Of a DNA stretch of 13,115 nucleotides, positions 5,935-12,760 are shown piece by piece. Where the stretch lies: NCBI GenBank assembly GCA_964649195.1, contig CAZYPK010000153.1:1-13115 (forward strand), in the 5' to 3' direction. A model generated the notes under the pieces. That model worked only from the letters and a program-made list of their open reading frames with translations. It did not search any database and was not told where the DNA came from. The position numbers were made by a program, and so were the translations under genes. Within the stretch, counting starts at the first letter, position 1. Every line of letters starts with the position of its first letter. The DNA comes from JTS-RE9 sp964649195 (GTDB taxonomy: Bacteria > Planctomycetota > Phycisphaerae > Phycisphaerales > Phycisphaeraceae).

Positions 5935-6780
5935 ATGACCCCCAACGTCCACCAACTGAAAAAAGACATGTGCGACATCGGTCGCAACATCTGGCTGCGC
6001 GGCTACTGCGCGGGCAACGAAGGCAACCACTCGGTGCGCATCGGCGAGGATCGCGTCCTCTGCACGCCGACGGGTTTGAGCAAGGGCTTTCTGACGCCGG
6101 ACATGATCACCACCTGCGACATGGACGGTAAGCAGGTCGATGCGCAGAACAAGTTCAAGCGCACCAGCGAGGTGATGGTGCATCTGGCGATCTACAGGAA
6201 GCGGCCTGATGTGAAGGCGGTCATTCACTCGCACCCGCCTCATGCGGTGGCGTTCTGTCTGGCCAACATTCCGCTGCCCGAAGGCATTCACCCGGAAGCG
6301 GAAGTGTTCCTCGGCAAGACGATCTATGCCGCCTACGCCACGCCCGGCGGCCCCGCGCTGCCCAACAGCTTCATCGATCGCGTCACCCCCGAAACCAACA
6401 CCATCCTCATGGCCAACCACGGCAGCGTGAACTTCGCCGACACGCTGACCAATGCGTACTACAAGCTGGAAATCCTCGACAATTACTGCAAGCAGCTCAT
6501 CCTCGCCCGCCAGCTTGGCCAGGTGAACGTGCTCAATGCGAAGCAGATGACGGAACTGCTGCAACTGAAACAGCGCTTCGGCATTCCCGATGAACGCCTG
6601 GCCTGCGCACCCACCGGCTGCGCGAGCAAGCAGGATCAGCCGTTTTTGACGACGTTCGATGGAGCGCACCCGGTGAGCGCGACGTGCGAGTGTCACGGCA
6701 AGAATGAAGCGTCTTCCGATGCGTCGTTTGAAGCGATGGTCAAGGCGATCACGGAGCAGATCATCGCGGGGATGAAGTGA
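5935..6780 (+). CDS. Class II (zinc) aldolase, fuculose/rhamnulose-1-phosphate type, PVM microcompartment
   Basis: Cleaves L-fuculose-1-phosphate or L-rhamnulose-1-phosphate into DHAP and L-lactaldehyde; the signature lumen enzyme of PVM compartments (pvmN in that nomenclature, from memory). 281 aa against about 215 for E. coli FucA. CAGNEGNHSVRIG (25-37) is the phosphate-binding region, TPTGLSKG (44-51) follows, Glu79 in SEVMVHLAIYRKRPDVKAVI is the likely catalytic acid, and His98, His100 (HSHPPHA) and His162 (MANHGS) are the zinc ligands. After the aldolase domain comes a 60-residue extension. It contains several cysteines (Cys224, Cys229, Cys251, Cys253) and ends in ASFEAMVKAITEQIIAGMK, an amphipathic helix that looks like a C-terminal encapsulation peptide. 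It follows BMC-P3 in the operon. Confidence 0.93.
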   Translation: MTPNVHQLKKDMCDIGRNIWLRGYCAGNEGNHSVRIGEDRVLCTPTGLSKGFLTPDMITTCDMDGKQVDAQNKFKRTSEVMVHLAIYRKRPDVKAVIHSHPPHAVAFCLANIPLPEGIHPEAEVFLGKTIYAAYATPGGPALPNSFIDRVTPETNTILMANHGSVNFADTLTNAYYKLEILDNYCKQLILARQLGQVNVLNAKQMTELLQLKQRFGIPDERLACAPTGCASKQDQPFLTTFDGAHPVSATCECHGKNEASSDASFEAMVKAITEQIIAGMK

Positions 6781-6791
6781 TGAAAGCGAGC

Positions 6792-6808
6792 CGGGCCGTG
6801 CCGGCCCG
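6792..6808 (+). other. Small GC-rich hairpin between aldolase and the barrel protein
   Basis: CGGGCCG (6792-6798) pairs with CGGCCCG (6802-6808) around a three-base loop. No T tract follows, so it is not an intrinsic terminator; a role in RNA stability or processing inside the operon is possible. It is the only long spacer in the operon without a tandem-unit element. Confidence 0.6.
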
Positions 6809-6828
6809 ATTGAAGTCACGATGAAACC

Positions 6829-7989
6829 ATGAACAAATCACTGGACATCAAGATCGCCCGCATCCTGGCCGACCCTTCGTGCAAGGATTTCATTCTTGCG
6901 GATGCGAAGGATGCGGACATGGCCGGCGGCATGGCGGCGCCGGGCAAGTCGCCGGAGCACCATTCGCAGGAAGGGAAGTTTCGTTCGCTGGCCGAGTACC
7001 GCGAGCTGATCCGCCGGAACATTCGGCAGGGGCTGATCGACATCATGCTCATGAGCGCTTCGACCAATGAAGTGATCGCCATCCGGGAGCGGATGTTCGA
7101 GAACAGCGCCGTCACGCCGGCGGCCCGCGCCAATGACACGACCGACATCTGGCTGGCGCAGGGCGGTGTTTATCCCGGCGAGCCCTCGCAGCCGTTCCGC
7201 AGCGCGACGCTCGATCACATCATGTGCGGCAAGGTCGATTGCCAGCCGGAGGAACGAAAACTCGGCGCGGACCTGGGGCTTTATTCGATCACCTTCAACA
7301 ACAACCTCGAGCGCGATCACGAGGCGCTCGAAGCCTACCGCGCATTCCGAATCGAGGCTGAAAAGAAGGGTTTTCGGCACTTCCTGGAAATCTTCAACCC
7401 CAACGCCTGCGACAATGAACCGGCGGACCTGGGCCGGTTCATCAACGATCAGATCGCGCGGACCCTGGCGGGCGTCGTGGGCAAGGGCCGGCCGATCTTT
7501 CTGAAGATTCCCTACTCCGGCCCGGCGGCGATGGAGCAGCTTGCCTCGTATGACCGCACGCTCATCCCCGGCATTCTGGGCGGATCGAGCGGCACCACGT
7601 TCGATGCGTTTCATCAGTTGCGTGAAGCGCGCAAGTATGGGGCGCGGGCGGCGCTCTACGGCAGGATGATCAACAACAGCGAGCACCAGACGACGTTCAT
7701 CGAGCATCTGCGCTGGCTTGCCGATGGACAGTTGGATGATGCGGCGGAGGGGGTGAAGTCTTATCACGGTGCGCTGGGGAAACTCAACATCAAACCTTAC
7801 CGCGCCTTGAACGATGACCTGAAAGCAACGCTTAGGCAGACGGCGTATGGGGGGAGCGGGGGGGCGAAGGTTGTGGGGGGAGTTTCGGCGGTGAACGGTG
7901 CTACGCCGCAAGCGGCGGATTTTTCGAAGATGACCAACAGTGAAAAAATTGCGTGGCACAAGGCGAAGTGGGATCGGATTTTGAAATAG
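6829..7989 (+). CDS. Predicted (beta/alpha)8-barrel, aldolase-like protein of the PVM locus
   Basis: 386 aa, function not established. Features suggest a class I aldolase-type barrel: LIDIMLMSASTNEV (69-82) as an early strand, LYSITFNNNLERD (151-163), FRHFLEIFNPN (182-192), IFLKIPYSGP (223-232) with Lys226 where a Schiff-base lysine could sit, LIPGILGGSSGTTFDAF (245-261) like the phosphate-binding turn after strand 7, and ARAALYGRMINNSEHQ (272-287) as strand 8. A glycine-rich linker (about 341-360) is followed by a short charged end, SEKIAWHKAKWDRILK, which could be a docking tail. The start at 6829 is 48 bases after the aldolase stop. The gene lies inside the operon and four bases before the regulator, so it probably acts on the same sugar-phosphate pathway. 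I infer fold, not substrate. Confidence 0.72.
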   Translation: MNKSLDIKIARILADPSCKDFILADAKDADMAGGMAAPGKSPEHHSQEGKFRSLAEYRELIRRNIRQGLIDIMLMSASTNEVIAIRERMFENSAVTPAARANDTTDIWLAQGGVYPGEPSQPFRSATLDHIMCGKVDCQPEERKLGADLGLYSITFNNNLERDHEALEAYRAFRIEAEKKGFRHFLEIFNPNACDNEPADLGRFINDQIARTLAGVVGKGRPIFLKIPYSGPAAMEQLASYDRTLIPGILGGSSGTTFDAFHQLREARKYGARAALYGRMINNSEHQTTFIEHLRWLADGQLDDAAEGVKSYHGALGKLNIKPYRALNDDLKATLRQTAYGGSGGAKVVGGVSAVNGATPQAADFSKMTNSEKIAWHKAKWDRILK

Positions 7990-7993
7990 ATAC

Positions 7994-8821
7994 ATGCTCA
8001 TTGTGGAACGTCAACATCGCGTGCTGGAGATTCTTCGCGAGCGCCGTGCCGCGGAGCTTGAGGACCTGGCGCGCGAGATGAACGTGAGCGTCTCCACGAT
8101 TCGCCGGGATGTCGATGCCTTGGTTCGCGGCGGCTATGCGGACCGCACGCATGGCGGGGCGGTGATCCGCGGCGACGCCATCACCCCCGTCGCCACGCCT
8201 TCCGCCATCGCGTTGCCTTCACATGCCGCCGAGGCGATCGCGGCGACGGGCGGGCCGGGCGTCGTGCTTTCCGAGCGGATGAGCCAGCACATCGATGCGA
8301 AGCTGGCGATCGGGCGTTTTGCCGCGTCGCAGGTGCAGCCGCACATGACGGTGCTGCTCGACGGCGGCTCCACCGTCATCTACGCAGCCCGGCAGATCAT
8401 CGCCCGGCCGCTGCAGATCGTCACCAATTCGCTCTCCATCGCCAACCTTTTTTCCGATGACGATCAGATCGAACTGCTGCTGCTGGGCGGCACGCTCTAT
8501 CCGCGCACCGGCGTCACCGTCGGGCCGATCACCACCGGCTGCCTGGCGGACCTCTACGCCGACCTGGCGCTGTTCAGCCTCGCGGGCATTGATGATGATG
8601 CGGCCTTCAACATCAACCTGCCCATGGCCCAGGTCGAGCAGCTCATGATCAGGCAGGCCGCCCGCAGCCTGATGCTGATGGATGCCACCAAGTTCGGCAG
8701 ACGAAGCCTCGTCCGTGTCTGCGGTCTGGGCGAGGTCGATCAGATCGTCACCGATGAAGCGATTGCGGAAAACTGGCGCGGGTCGATCGGTCAGCGGCTG
8801 GTGGTGGCGGAGGGAAGGTAG
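7994..8821 (+). CDS. DeoR-family transcriptional regulator of the microcompartment operon
   Basis: 275 aa. MLIVERQHRVLEILRERRAA leads into a DeoR winged helix-turn-helix, with LEDLAREMNVSVSTIRRDVDAL (22-43) as the recognition region and HGGAVIRGD ending the wing. The DeoRC sugar-phosphate sensor domain follows: IGRFAASQVQPHMTVLLDGGSTVIY (106-130) holds the DGGST phosphate-binding loop, with VTNSLSIANL, LLLGGTLYPRTGVTVGP and LMDATKFGRRS further on. These proteins usually repress sugar catabolic genes and release DNA when a phosphorylated sugar binds; here the natural effector would be a fuculose, rhamnulose or triose phosphate (inference). It starts four bases after the preceding stop, so translation is probably coupled and the regulator may control its own operon. 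Confidence 0.93.
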   Translation: MLIVERQHRVLEILRERRAAELEDLAREMNVSVSTIRRDVDALVRGGYADRTHGGAVIRGDAITPVATPSAIALPSHAAEAIAATGGPGVVLSERMSQHIDAKLAIGRFAASQVQPHMTVLLDGGSTVIYAARQIIARPLQIVTNSLSIANLFSDDDQIELLLLGGTLYPRTGVTVGPITTGCLADLYADLALFSLAGIDDDAAFNINLPMAQVEQLMIRQAARSLMLMDATKFGRRSLVRVCGLGEVDQIVTDEAIAENWRGSIGQRLVVAEGR

Positions 8822-9120
8822 GACAGGGGACAAGGTACGGAGGGGGAGAGAAGTTCCGAGTTCCGAGTTCCGAGTTTCGAGTTGAAAGGCAAGGAGAAAG
8901 AAAGACACGAAGGCACGGAGGCACGGAGGCACGGAGGGGAGAATGTCCAATGGCCATTGCAAATTGCAAAATGCAAATTGAGGAGAGGGAGATGCGCATC
9001 CCCGGGTGATGGGTTGTCTGCTCCCTTGCTTTTCAACTCGGAACTCGGAACTCGGAACTTCTCTCCCCCTCCGTGCCTTCGTGCCTCCGTGCCTTCGTGC
9101 CTTGTCTTCCGCCGATAATT
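8822..9120. repeat. Composite palindromic region: GTTCCGA arm, GGCACGGA arm, conserved core, and both partner arms
   Basis: This 300-base stretch holds no gene. Arm A (GTTCCGA units, 8852-8884) and arm B (GGCACGGA units, 8906-8937) precede a core of 89 bases (8941-9029). The partners follow in the order A' (AACTCGG units, 9034-9060) then B' (CGTGCCTT units, 9071-9102), so pairing would cross, unlike a simple hairpin. The core is nearly identical to 11036-11124. Within it, GATGCGCATC (8991-9000) is a perfect palindrome. Confidence 0.88.
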
Positions 9121-9216
9121 CAACCTGAAGGGTCGGATCAGCCGATGTCACTGGCATATTCTCGGACTCGGCCGGCACAGGGCGCCGGCGGATGAACGGA
9201 TCGAGAACCTGGCCGG

Positions 9217-9222
9217 AAAGGA
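9217..9222 (+). promoter_or_regulatory. Ribosome binding site of the LysM lipoprotein
   Basis: AAAGGA ends seven bases before ATG 9230, supporting this start. No convincing -10/-35 pair was found in the spacer 9121-9216. Confidence 0.6.
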
Positions 9223-9229
9223 TTCCATC

Positions 9230-9667
9230 ATGTTGAACCGACTGTTTTCGTTGGCGCTGGTTGCGTGCGTTCCGTTCGTGACGGGTTGCCAGAGCGGCAA
9301 CACCTCGAGCGTGGCCGAGGTTCCGCCTCCTTCATCTTCGACGGCGATCACGGCATCGCCCGATTTCGCAGCCGGCCCGCAGCCGGTGGCGCTCAAGAGC
9401 AACACGCCGACCGCTTACGGTTACGGTGCATACCCGGCGACGGACACCTTCGCGGTTGGCGGCCCCGCACCGGGGGCGGTGGCGGGACCGGGGGCCTCGG
9501 CAGCGCCGTTGGGCGGGGGCAACTATGTGGTGCGTCAGGGCGACACGCTCTGGTCCATCTCCCATGCCCGCTACGGCACGGGGCAGCGCTGGAAGGACAT
9601 CATTGCCGCCAATCCGGGCCTCAGCGCCGAGCGGCTGCCTGTCGGCCGCGCGATCGTGCTGCCTTGA
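9230..9667 (+). CDS. Small lipoprotein with C-terminal LysM domain
   Basis: 145 aa, not part of the microcompartment pathway as far as can be seen. MLNRLFSLALVACVPFVTGC is a lipoprotein signal peptide with lipobox VTGC; Cys20 would be lipidated after cleavage. A low-complexity Pro/Ala/Gly/Ser region (21-96) is a probable flexible spacer. YVVRQGDTLWSISHARYG followed by WKDIIAANPGLSAERLPVGRAIVLP (99-145) is a LysM peptidoglycan-binding domain with the typical GDTLWSI and IxxANP motifs. Likely a membrane-anchored cell-wall-binding protein. It is probably a single-gene unit, since it has its own ribosome binding site and is followed by an intrinsic terminator. Confidence 0.88.
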   Translation: MLNRLFSLALVACVPFVTGCQSGNTSSVAEVPPPSSSTAITASPDFAAGPQPVALKSNTPTAYGYGAYPATDTFAVGGPAPGAVAGPGASAAPLGGGNYVVRQGDTLWSISHARYGTGQRWKDIIAANPGLSAERLPVGRAIVLP

Positions 9668-9699
9668 TCGCCCGTTGAAAACGCCCGTGTGAAATGACG

Positions 9700-9730
9700 A
9701 CCGCCGATGCGCGCAGGCATCGGCGGTTTT
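9700..9730 (+). terminator. Intrinsic terminator of the LysM gene
   Basis: ACCGCCGATGC (9700-9710) pairs perfectly with GCATCGGCGGT (9717-9727) around a six-base loop, followed by a TTTT tract (9727-9730). It lies 33 bases after the stop codon. Confidence 0.85.
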
Positions 9731-9811
9731 GTTGCGCAGGGGCGTCGCCTTCGGAGCCGCGCGGCGGGGATTGCGTGTACCTTGTGCGTTTGTCGAGGCA
9801 ATGGTTGACAG

Positions 9812-9903
9812 CGGACGCGCAGCGAGGACGCTGCGGCTTTGACGGAACGCGCAGCGGGGACGCTGCGGCTTAGACAGGACGCGCAGCGGGGACGCTGCGG
9901 CTG
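9812..9903. repeat. Three copies of a 32-base hairpin repeat upstream of the DUF58 gene
   Basis: Units start at 9815, 9847 and 9879 (period 32). Each contains ACGCGCAGCG, four bases, then CGCTGCGGCT, so CGCAGCG pairs with CGCTGCG around a tetraloop. They are the reverse complement of the five-copy array at 12812-12960. An A run (9904-9912) follows, then GGAG and the DUF58 start. Confidence 0.95.
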
Positions 9904-9925
9904 AAAAAAAAACAGCGGAGTTGCC

Positions 9926-10834
9926 ATGTCCAAACCCATTCTCACCCGTTATATCCAACCCGATGTTCTCTCGCGCGTCGAGCAATATACGTTTGCGCCG
10001 ACGGGGCTTGTCGAGGGGACGCTTGCGGGGGCGCATAAGTCGCCGTTTCATGGGTTCGCGGTCGAGTTCGCTTCGCATCGTGAGTACACGGCGGGCGATG
10101 ACCTCAAGCATCTGGACTGGAAGGTCTATTACCGCAACGACCGGCATGTCATCAAGCAATATGAGATGGAGACGAATCTGGTCTGCCATCTGATGCTCGA
10201 TGTCTCCGCGTCGATGCGGTTCGGTGAGGAGGACAAGCAGAAGCTGCTTTACGCGGCCCGCATGGCGGTGACGCTGGGGTACCTCATCGTCGAGCGGAGC
10301 GACAAGGTTTCGCTGACGCTTTTTGACGAGGAGGTGCGTGATTCGCTCAAGCCCAGCAACACGATGGGGCAGGTTCTGAAGATGACCGAGACGCTCGAGA
10401 AGATCGAGCCGGTGAAGAAGACGAAGATCGGGCCATCGCTGCTGGACCTGGCCGGGCGGGCGGGAAGGCGGGGGATCGTCGTCATCCTCAGCGATTTTCT
10501 CGTGGACTTGGGCGACATGGAGAAGGCCATTCAGCGGCTGCGCTACGACAAGCACGAGGTCGTGCTCATGCAGGTGATGCATCACGATGAGCTTCACTTC
10601 AACATCCCCGGCATGGTCAAGTTCGTCGGCCTGGAGGATGAGGACATCTTCCTCACCCGTCCCGATGACATCCGCACGGCCTACCTCGACGCCCTCAAGC
10701 GGCACAGCGAGGAACTGGACCGCCTGTGCGAAGCCAACCGCTGCGAGCGCGTGGTCTGCGACACCAGCCGAAACATGGCGGAGATGTTCGCGGATTATCT
10801 TCAGCAGCGCACGCTGACGCATCGGAGATGGTAG
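9926..10834 (+). CDS. DUF58 protein with a von Willebrand factor A-like domain
   Basis: 302 aa, the usual length. N-terminal half contains the DUF58 signature: FHGFAVEFASHREYTAGDDL (41-60) with HLDWKVYYRNDRHVIKQYE (62-80). LMLDVSASMRFGEEDK (89-104) carries the metal-ion-dependent adhesion site residues Asp92, Ser94 and Ser96 of a vWA fold; VVILSDFLVDLGDMEKAI continues it. No transmembrane segment is evident. Such proteins are usually encoded beside a MoxR-type AAA+ ATPase and BatA-like proteins and are thought to act with them in metal-centre insertion or envelope stress; here neither partner is in the window, and the neighbours are a lipoprotein and tgt. GGAG at 9917-9920 supports the start. 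Function is therefore open. Confidence 0.92.
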   Translation: MSKPILTRYIQPDVLSRVEQYTFAPTGLVEGTLAGAHKSPFHGFAVEFASHREYTAGDDLKHLDWKVYYRNDRHVIKQYEMETNLVCHLMLDVSASMRFGEEDKQKLLYAARMAVTLGYLIVERSDKVSLTLFDEEVRDSLKPSNTMGQVLKMTETLEKIEPVKKTKIGPSLLDLAGRAGRRGIVVILSDFLVDLGDMEKAIQRLRYDKHEVVLMQVMHHDELHFNIPGMVKFVGLEDEDIFLTRPDDIRTAYLDALKRHSEELDRLCEANRCERVVCDTSRNMAEMFADYLQQRTLTHRRW

Positions 10835-11257
10835 GGGGAAGGCATTGAGGCACGAAGGCACGGAGGCACGGAGGGAGAGAGAAGTTCCGAGTTTCGAGTT
10901 CCGAGTTCCGAGTTGAAAGGCAAGGGGGAGAGGAAGGCATTGAGGCACGGAGGGAGAGAGAAGTTCCGAGTTTCGAGTTCTGAGTTCCGAGTTGAAAGGC
11001 AAGGGGGAGAGGAAGGCATTGAGGCACGGAGGGGAGAATGTCCAATGGCCATTGCAAATTGCAAAATGCAAATTGAGGAGAGGGAGATGCGCATCCCCAG
11101 GTGATGGGTTGTCTGCTCCCTTGCCTTTCAACTCGGAACTTCTCTCTCCCTCCGTGCCTCCGTGCCTCAATGCCTTCCTCTCTCCCTTGCCTTTCAACTC
11201 GGAACTCGGAACTCGAAACTCGGAACTTTTCCTCCCCTTCGTGCCTCAATGCCTTCC
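10835..11257. repeat. Nested palindromic region (B-A-B-A-B, core, A'-B'-A'-B') before tgt
   Basis: No gene in this 450-base spacer. Left side: octad arm B1 (10839-10875), heptad arm A1 (10883-10915), B2 (10932-10954), A2 (10962-10995), B3 (11011-11034). Core 11036-11124 matches 8941-9029 with one difference. Right side: A' (11129-11140), B' (11147-11177), A'' (11195-11227), B'' (11234-11257). Outer and inner sets mirror each other, as if one copy sits inside the loop of another. The left side also has a direct 79-base duplication (10883 against 10962). B'' ends 28 bases before the tgt start. Confidence 0.92.
11036..11124. repeat. Conserved 89-base core, second copy
   Basis: Same sequence as 8941-9029 apart from A for G in the middle (CCCCAGGTG against CCCCGGGTG); the next difference falls just downstream (TTGCC against TTGCT). 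It includes CAATGGCCATTG, GCAAATTGCAAAATGCAAATTG-like A/T-rich words and the GATGCGCATC palindrome. It has no convincing open reading frame of its own. Confidence 0.95.
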
Positions 11258-11285
11258 CCCTTTCCCCCCTCGCTATCATGCCGCG

Positions 11286-12760
11286 ATGCACGCGATTTCC
11301 TACGAGTTGTTACATGCCTCGGCGAGCACCCGCGCCCGTCTTGGCCGGGTGCGCACACCTCATGGGGATATTGATACGCCGGCCTTCATGCCGGTGGGGA
11401 CGCAGGGGACGATCAAGGGGATTCTGCCTTCGATGGTGGCTGAGCTGGGGGCGCAGATCATTCTCGCCAACACGTTTCACCTGATGCTTCGCCCCGGTTC
11501 GGACCTGATCGCCCGCATGGGGGGCGGCGAAGGGTTGCATTCATGGATGCGCTGGAACGGGCCGATCCTCACGGACTCGGGCGGCTTCCAGGTGTTCAGC
11601 CTGGCGGAGCTGAATCAGATCAAGGAGGAAGGCGTCACCTTCCGCAGCCCGCACAACGGGGCGAAGGTGTTTCTGACGCCTGAGCGTTCGATCCAGGTGC
11701 AGAATGAACTGGGGGCGGACATCATCATGCAGTTTGATGATTGTCCGCCGGGGGAGAATCCGGGTGTCGGGTGTCCGCGTCGTCGTCTCCGACACCCGAC
11801 ACCCGACACCCNNNNNNNNNNGGGTGTCGGGTGTCGGGTGTCGGAGACGACGACGCGGACACTTCCGGTCGCAGCGGGCCTGTTGCCGATCATGTGGCAG
11901 GGCTTCGTTCGTCATCGTCCGAATCGACGCCCGATACCCGACACCCGACACCCGATGCTTATCTTCACCGCGTTCGGCAGGCGTGCGAGCGATCGATCCG
12001 CTGGCTCGATCGCTGTGTGAAGGCCCATGATCGCAAGGGTGATCAGGGGCTGTTCGGCATCGTGCAGGGCGGGACCGATCTTGAGTTGCGTTCGTGGTCG
12101 GCCCAGGCGGTGATGCAGCACGATCTGCCCGGTTACGCGATCGGCGGGGTGGCGGTGGGGGAGGGGTACGAACAGATCAAGCGCGTGGTGGAGCACACCG
12201 CGTCGCTGCTGCCGGGGGATAGGCCGCGGTACCTGATGGGCGTGGGCTACGAGCGCGACATTCTCACGGCGGTGCGGGCGGGGGTCGATATGTTCGACTG
12301 CGTGCTGCCCACCCGCAACGGACGCAACGCCAATGCTTTCACGCCGACGGGGCAGATGCGATTGCGAAACGCGCGGTACGCGGAGGATGCCGGGCCGATC
12401 GATGAGTCGTGCGATTGCGTGGCGTGTGGGGGGGAGAGTTCCGGGTTCCGAGTTCCGCCCCCGGGGGGTTCCGAGTTGAAAGGCATTTCAGGAGGTGATG
12501 TCGTAGCGACGTCTGTGAACTCAAAATCTACAACTCGGAACTCGGAACCCCCCGGGGGCGGAACTCGGAACTTTTTTTCCCGTTCCTACCTTCGCCATCT
12601 GTTCATGGCCGGTGAGATGCTCGGACCGATGCTGGTCACGCTGCACAATCTTCGCCACTTTCAACGCTTCATGTCGGACATCCGCAAAACGATCAAGGAT
12701 GATGACTGGTCCGGTCTTCTCTCGCGCTGGCCCGTCGCCGGCGAACGGATGAAACGGTAG
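11286..12760 (+). CDS. tgt: tRNA-guanine transglycosylase (Tgt) with two repeat-derived insertions and an internal assembly gap
   Basis: Exchanges guanine-34 of GUN-anticodon tRNAs for the preQ1 base in queuosine synthesis. The first part (11286-11761) runs MHAISYELLHASASTRARLG to FDDCPPGENP, with GTQGTIKG, ANTFHLMLRPG and LTDSGGFQVFS (Asp97, conserved active-site acid). The second part, in another numbering frame, resumes at about 11954 with DAYLHRVRQACERSIRWL, then GIVQGGTDLELR, YAIGGVAVGEG, MFDCVLPTRNGRN (nucleophile Asp codon at 12296) and zinc ligands CDCVAC (Cys codons 12410, 12416, 12425) with His codon 12644. Insertion 1 (about 11760-11953) is heptad repeat and contains the ten-N gap; the frame closes only if the true gap length is 2 modulo 3. 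Insertion 2 (about 12428-12571) adds 47 codons between the third zinc Cys and the His, in frame. Without both, the protein would be near 380 aa, the normal size. Confidence 0.9.
11760..11953. repeat. GGGTGTC heptad element(s) inside tgt, flanking an assembly gap
   Basis: GGGTGTC units begin at the codon after GENP. Bases 11771-11811 and 11822-11862 are exact reverse complements over 41 bases on both sides of the gap. A second, shorter C-rich heptad arm (CCCGATA/CCCGACA, 11930-11953) ends where Tgt homology resumes. About 65 bases between (11863-11929) resemble no Tgt sequence. Confidence 0.93.
11812..11821. other. Assembly gap of 10 N at the centre of a perfect palindrome
   Basis: Ten undetermined bases directly between GACACCC units and GGGTGTC units. 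The real length is unknown, so the tgt frame across it cannot be judged. Confidence 0.99.
12437..12572. repeat. GTTCCGA heptad palindromic element inside the tgt zinc-binding region
   Basis: Left arm 12437-12478 and right arm 12531-12572. Both carry heptads plus the shared word GTTCCGCCCCCGGGGGGTT and its reverse complement (about 12452-12470 against 12545-12563). The 52-base loop contains GTCGTAGCGAC. It is translated without a stop between the Cys and His zinc ligands. Confidence 0.93.

Noticed and set aside
6792..6808. Terminator between the aldolase and barrel genes
   Set aside because: The hairpin has no T tract and lies inside a tightly spaced operon.
5086..6819. 577-codon minus-strand frame crossing the 100-N gap
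   Set aside because: It runs through N bases and repeats and is antisense to BMC-P3 and the aldolase.
9804..9840. Promoter with TTGACA upstream of DUF58
   Set aside because: The TTGACA lies at the edge of the hairpin repeat and no -10-like sequence follows at 16-18 bases; the region is GC-rich repeat.
9812..9912. Intrinsic terminator from the hairpins followed by an A run
   Set aside because: On the + strand an A run, not a T run, follows the hairpins, and on the minus strand the T run precedes them.
9332..11197. 621-codon minus-strand frame over the LysM and DUF58 genes
   Set aside because: Antisense shadow joined to translated repeat arms; no recognisable domain.
10992..11285. Upstream extension of the tgt frame
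   Set aside because: Consists of translated heptad and octad repeats; ATG 11286 gives the family N-terminus.
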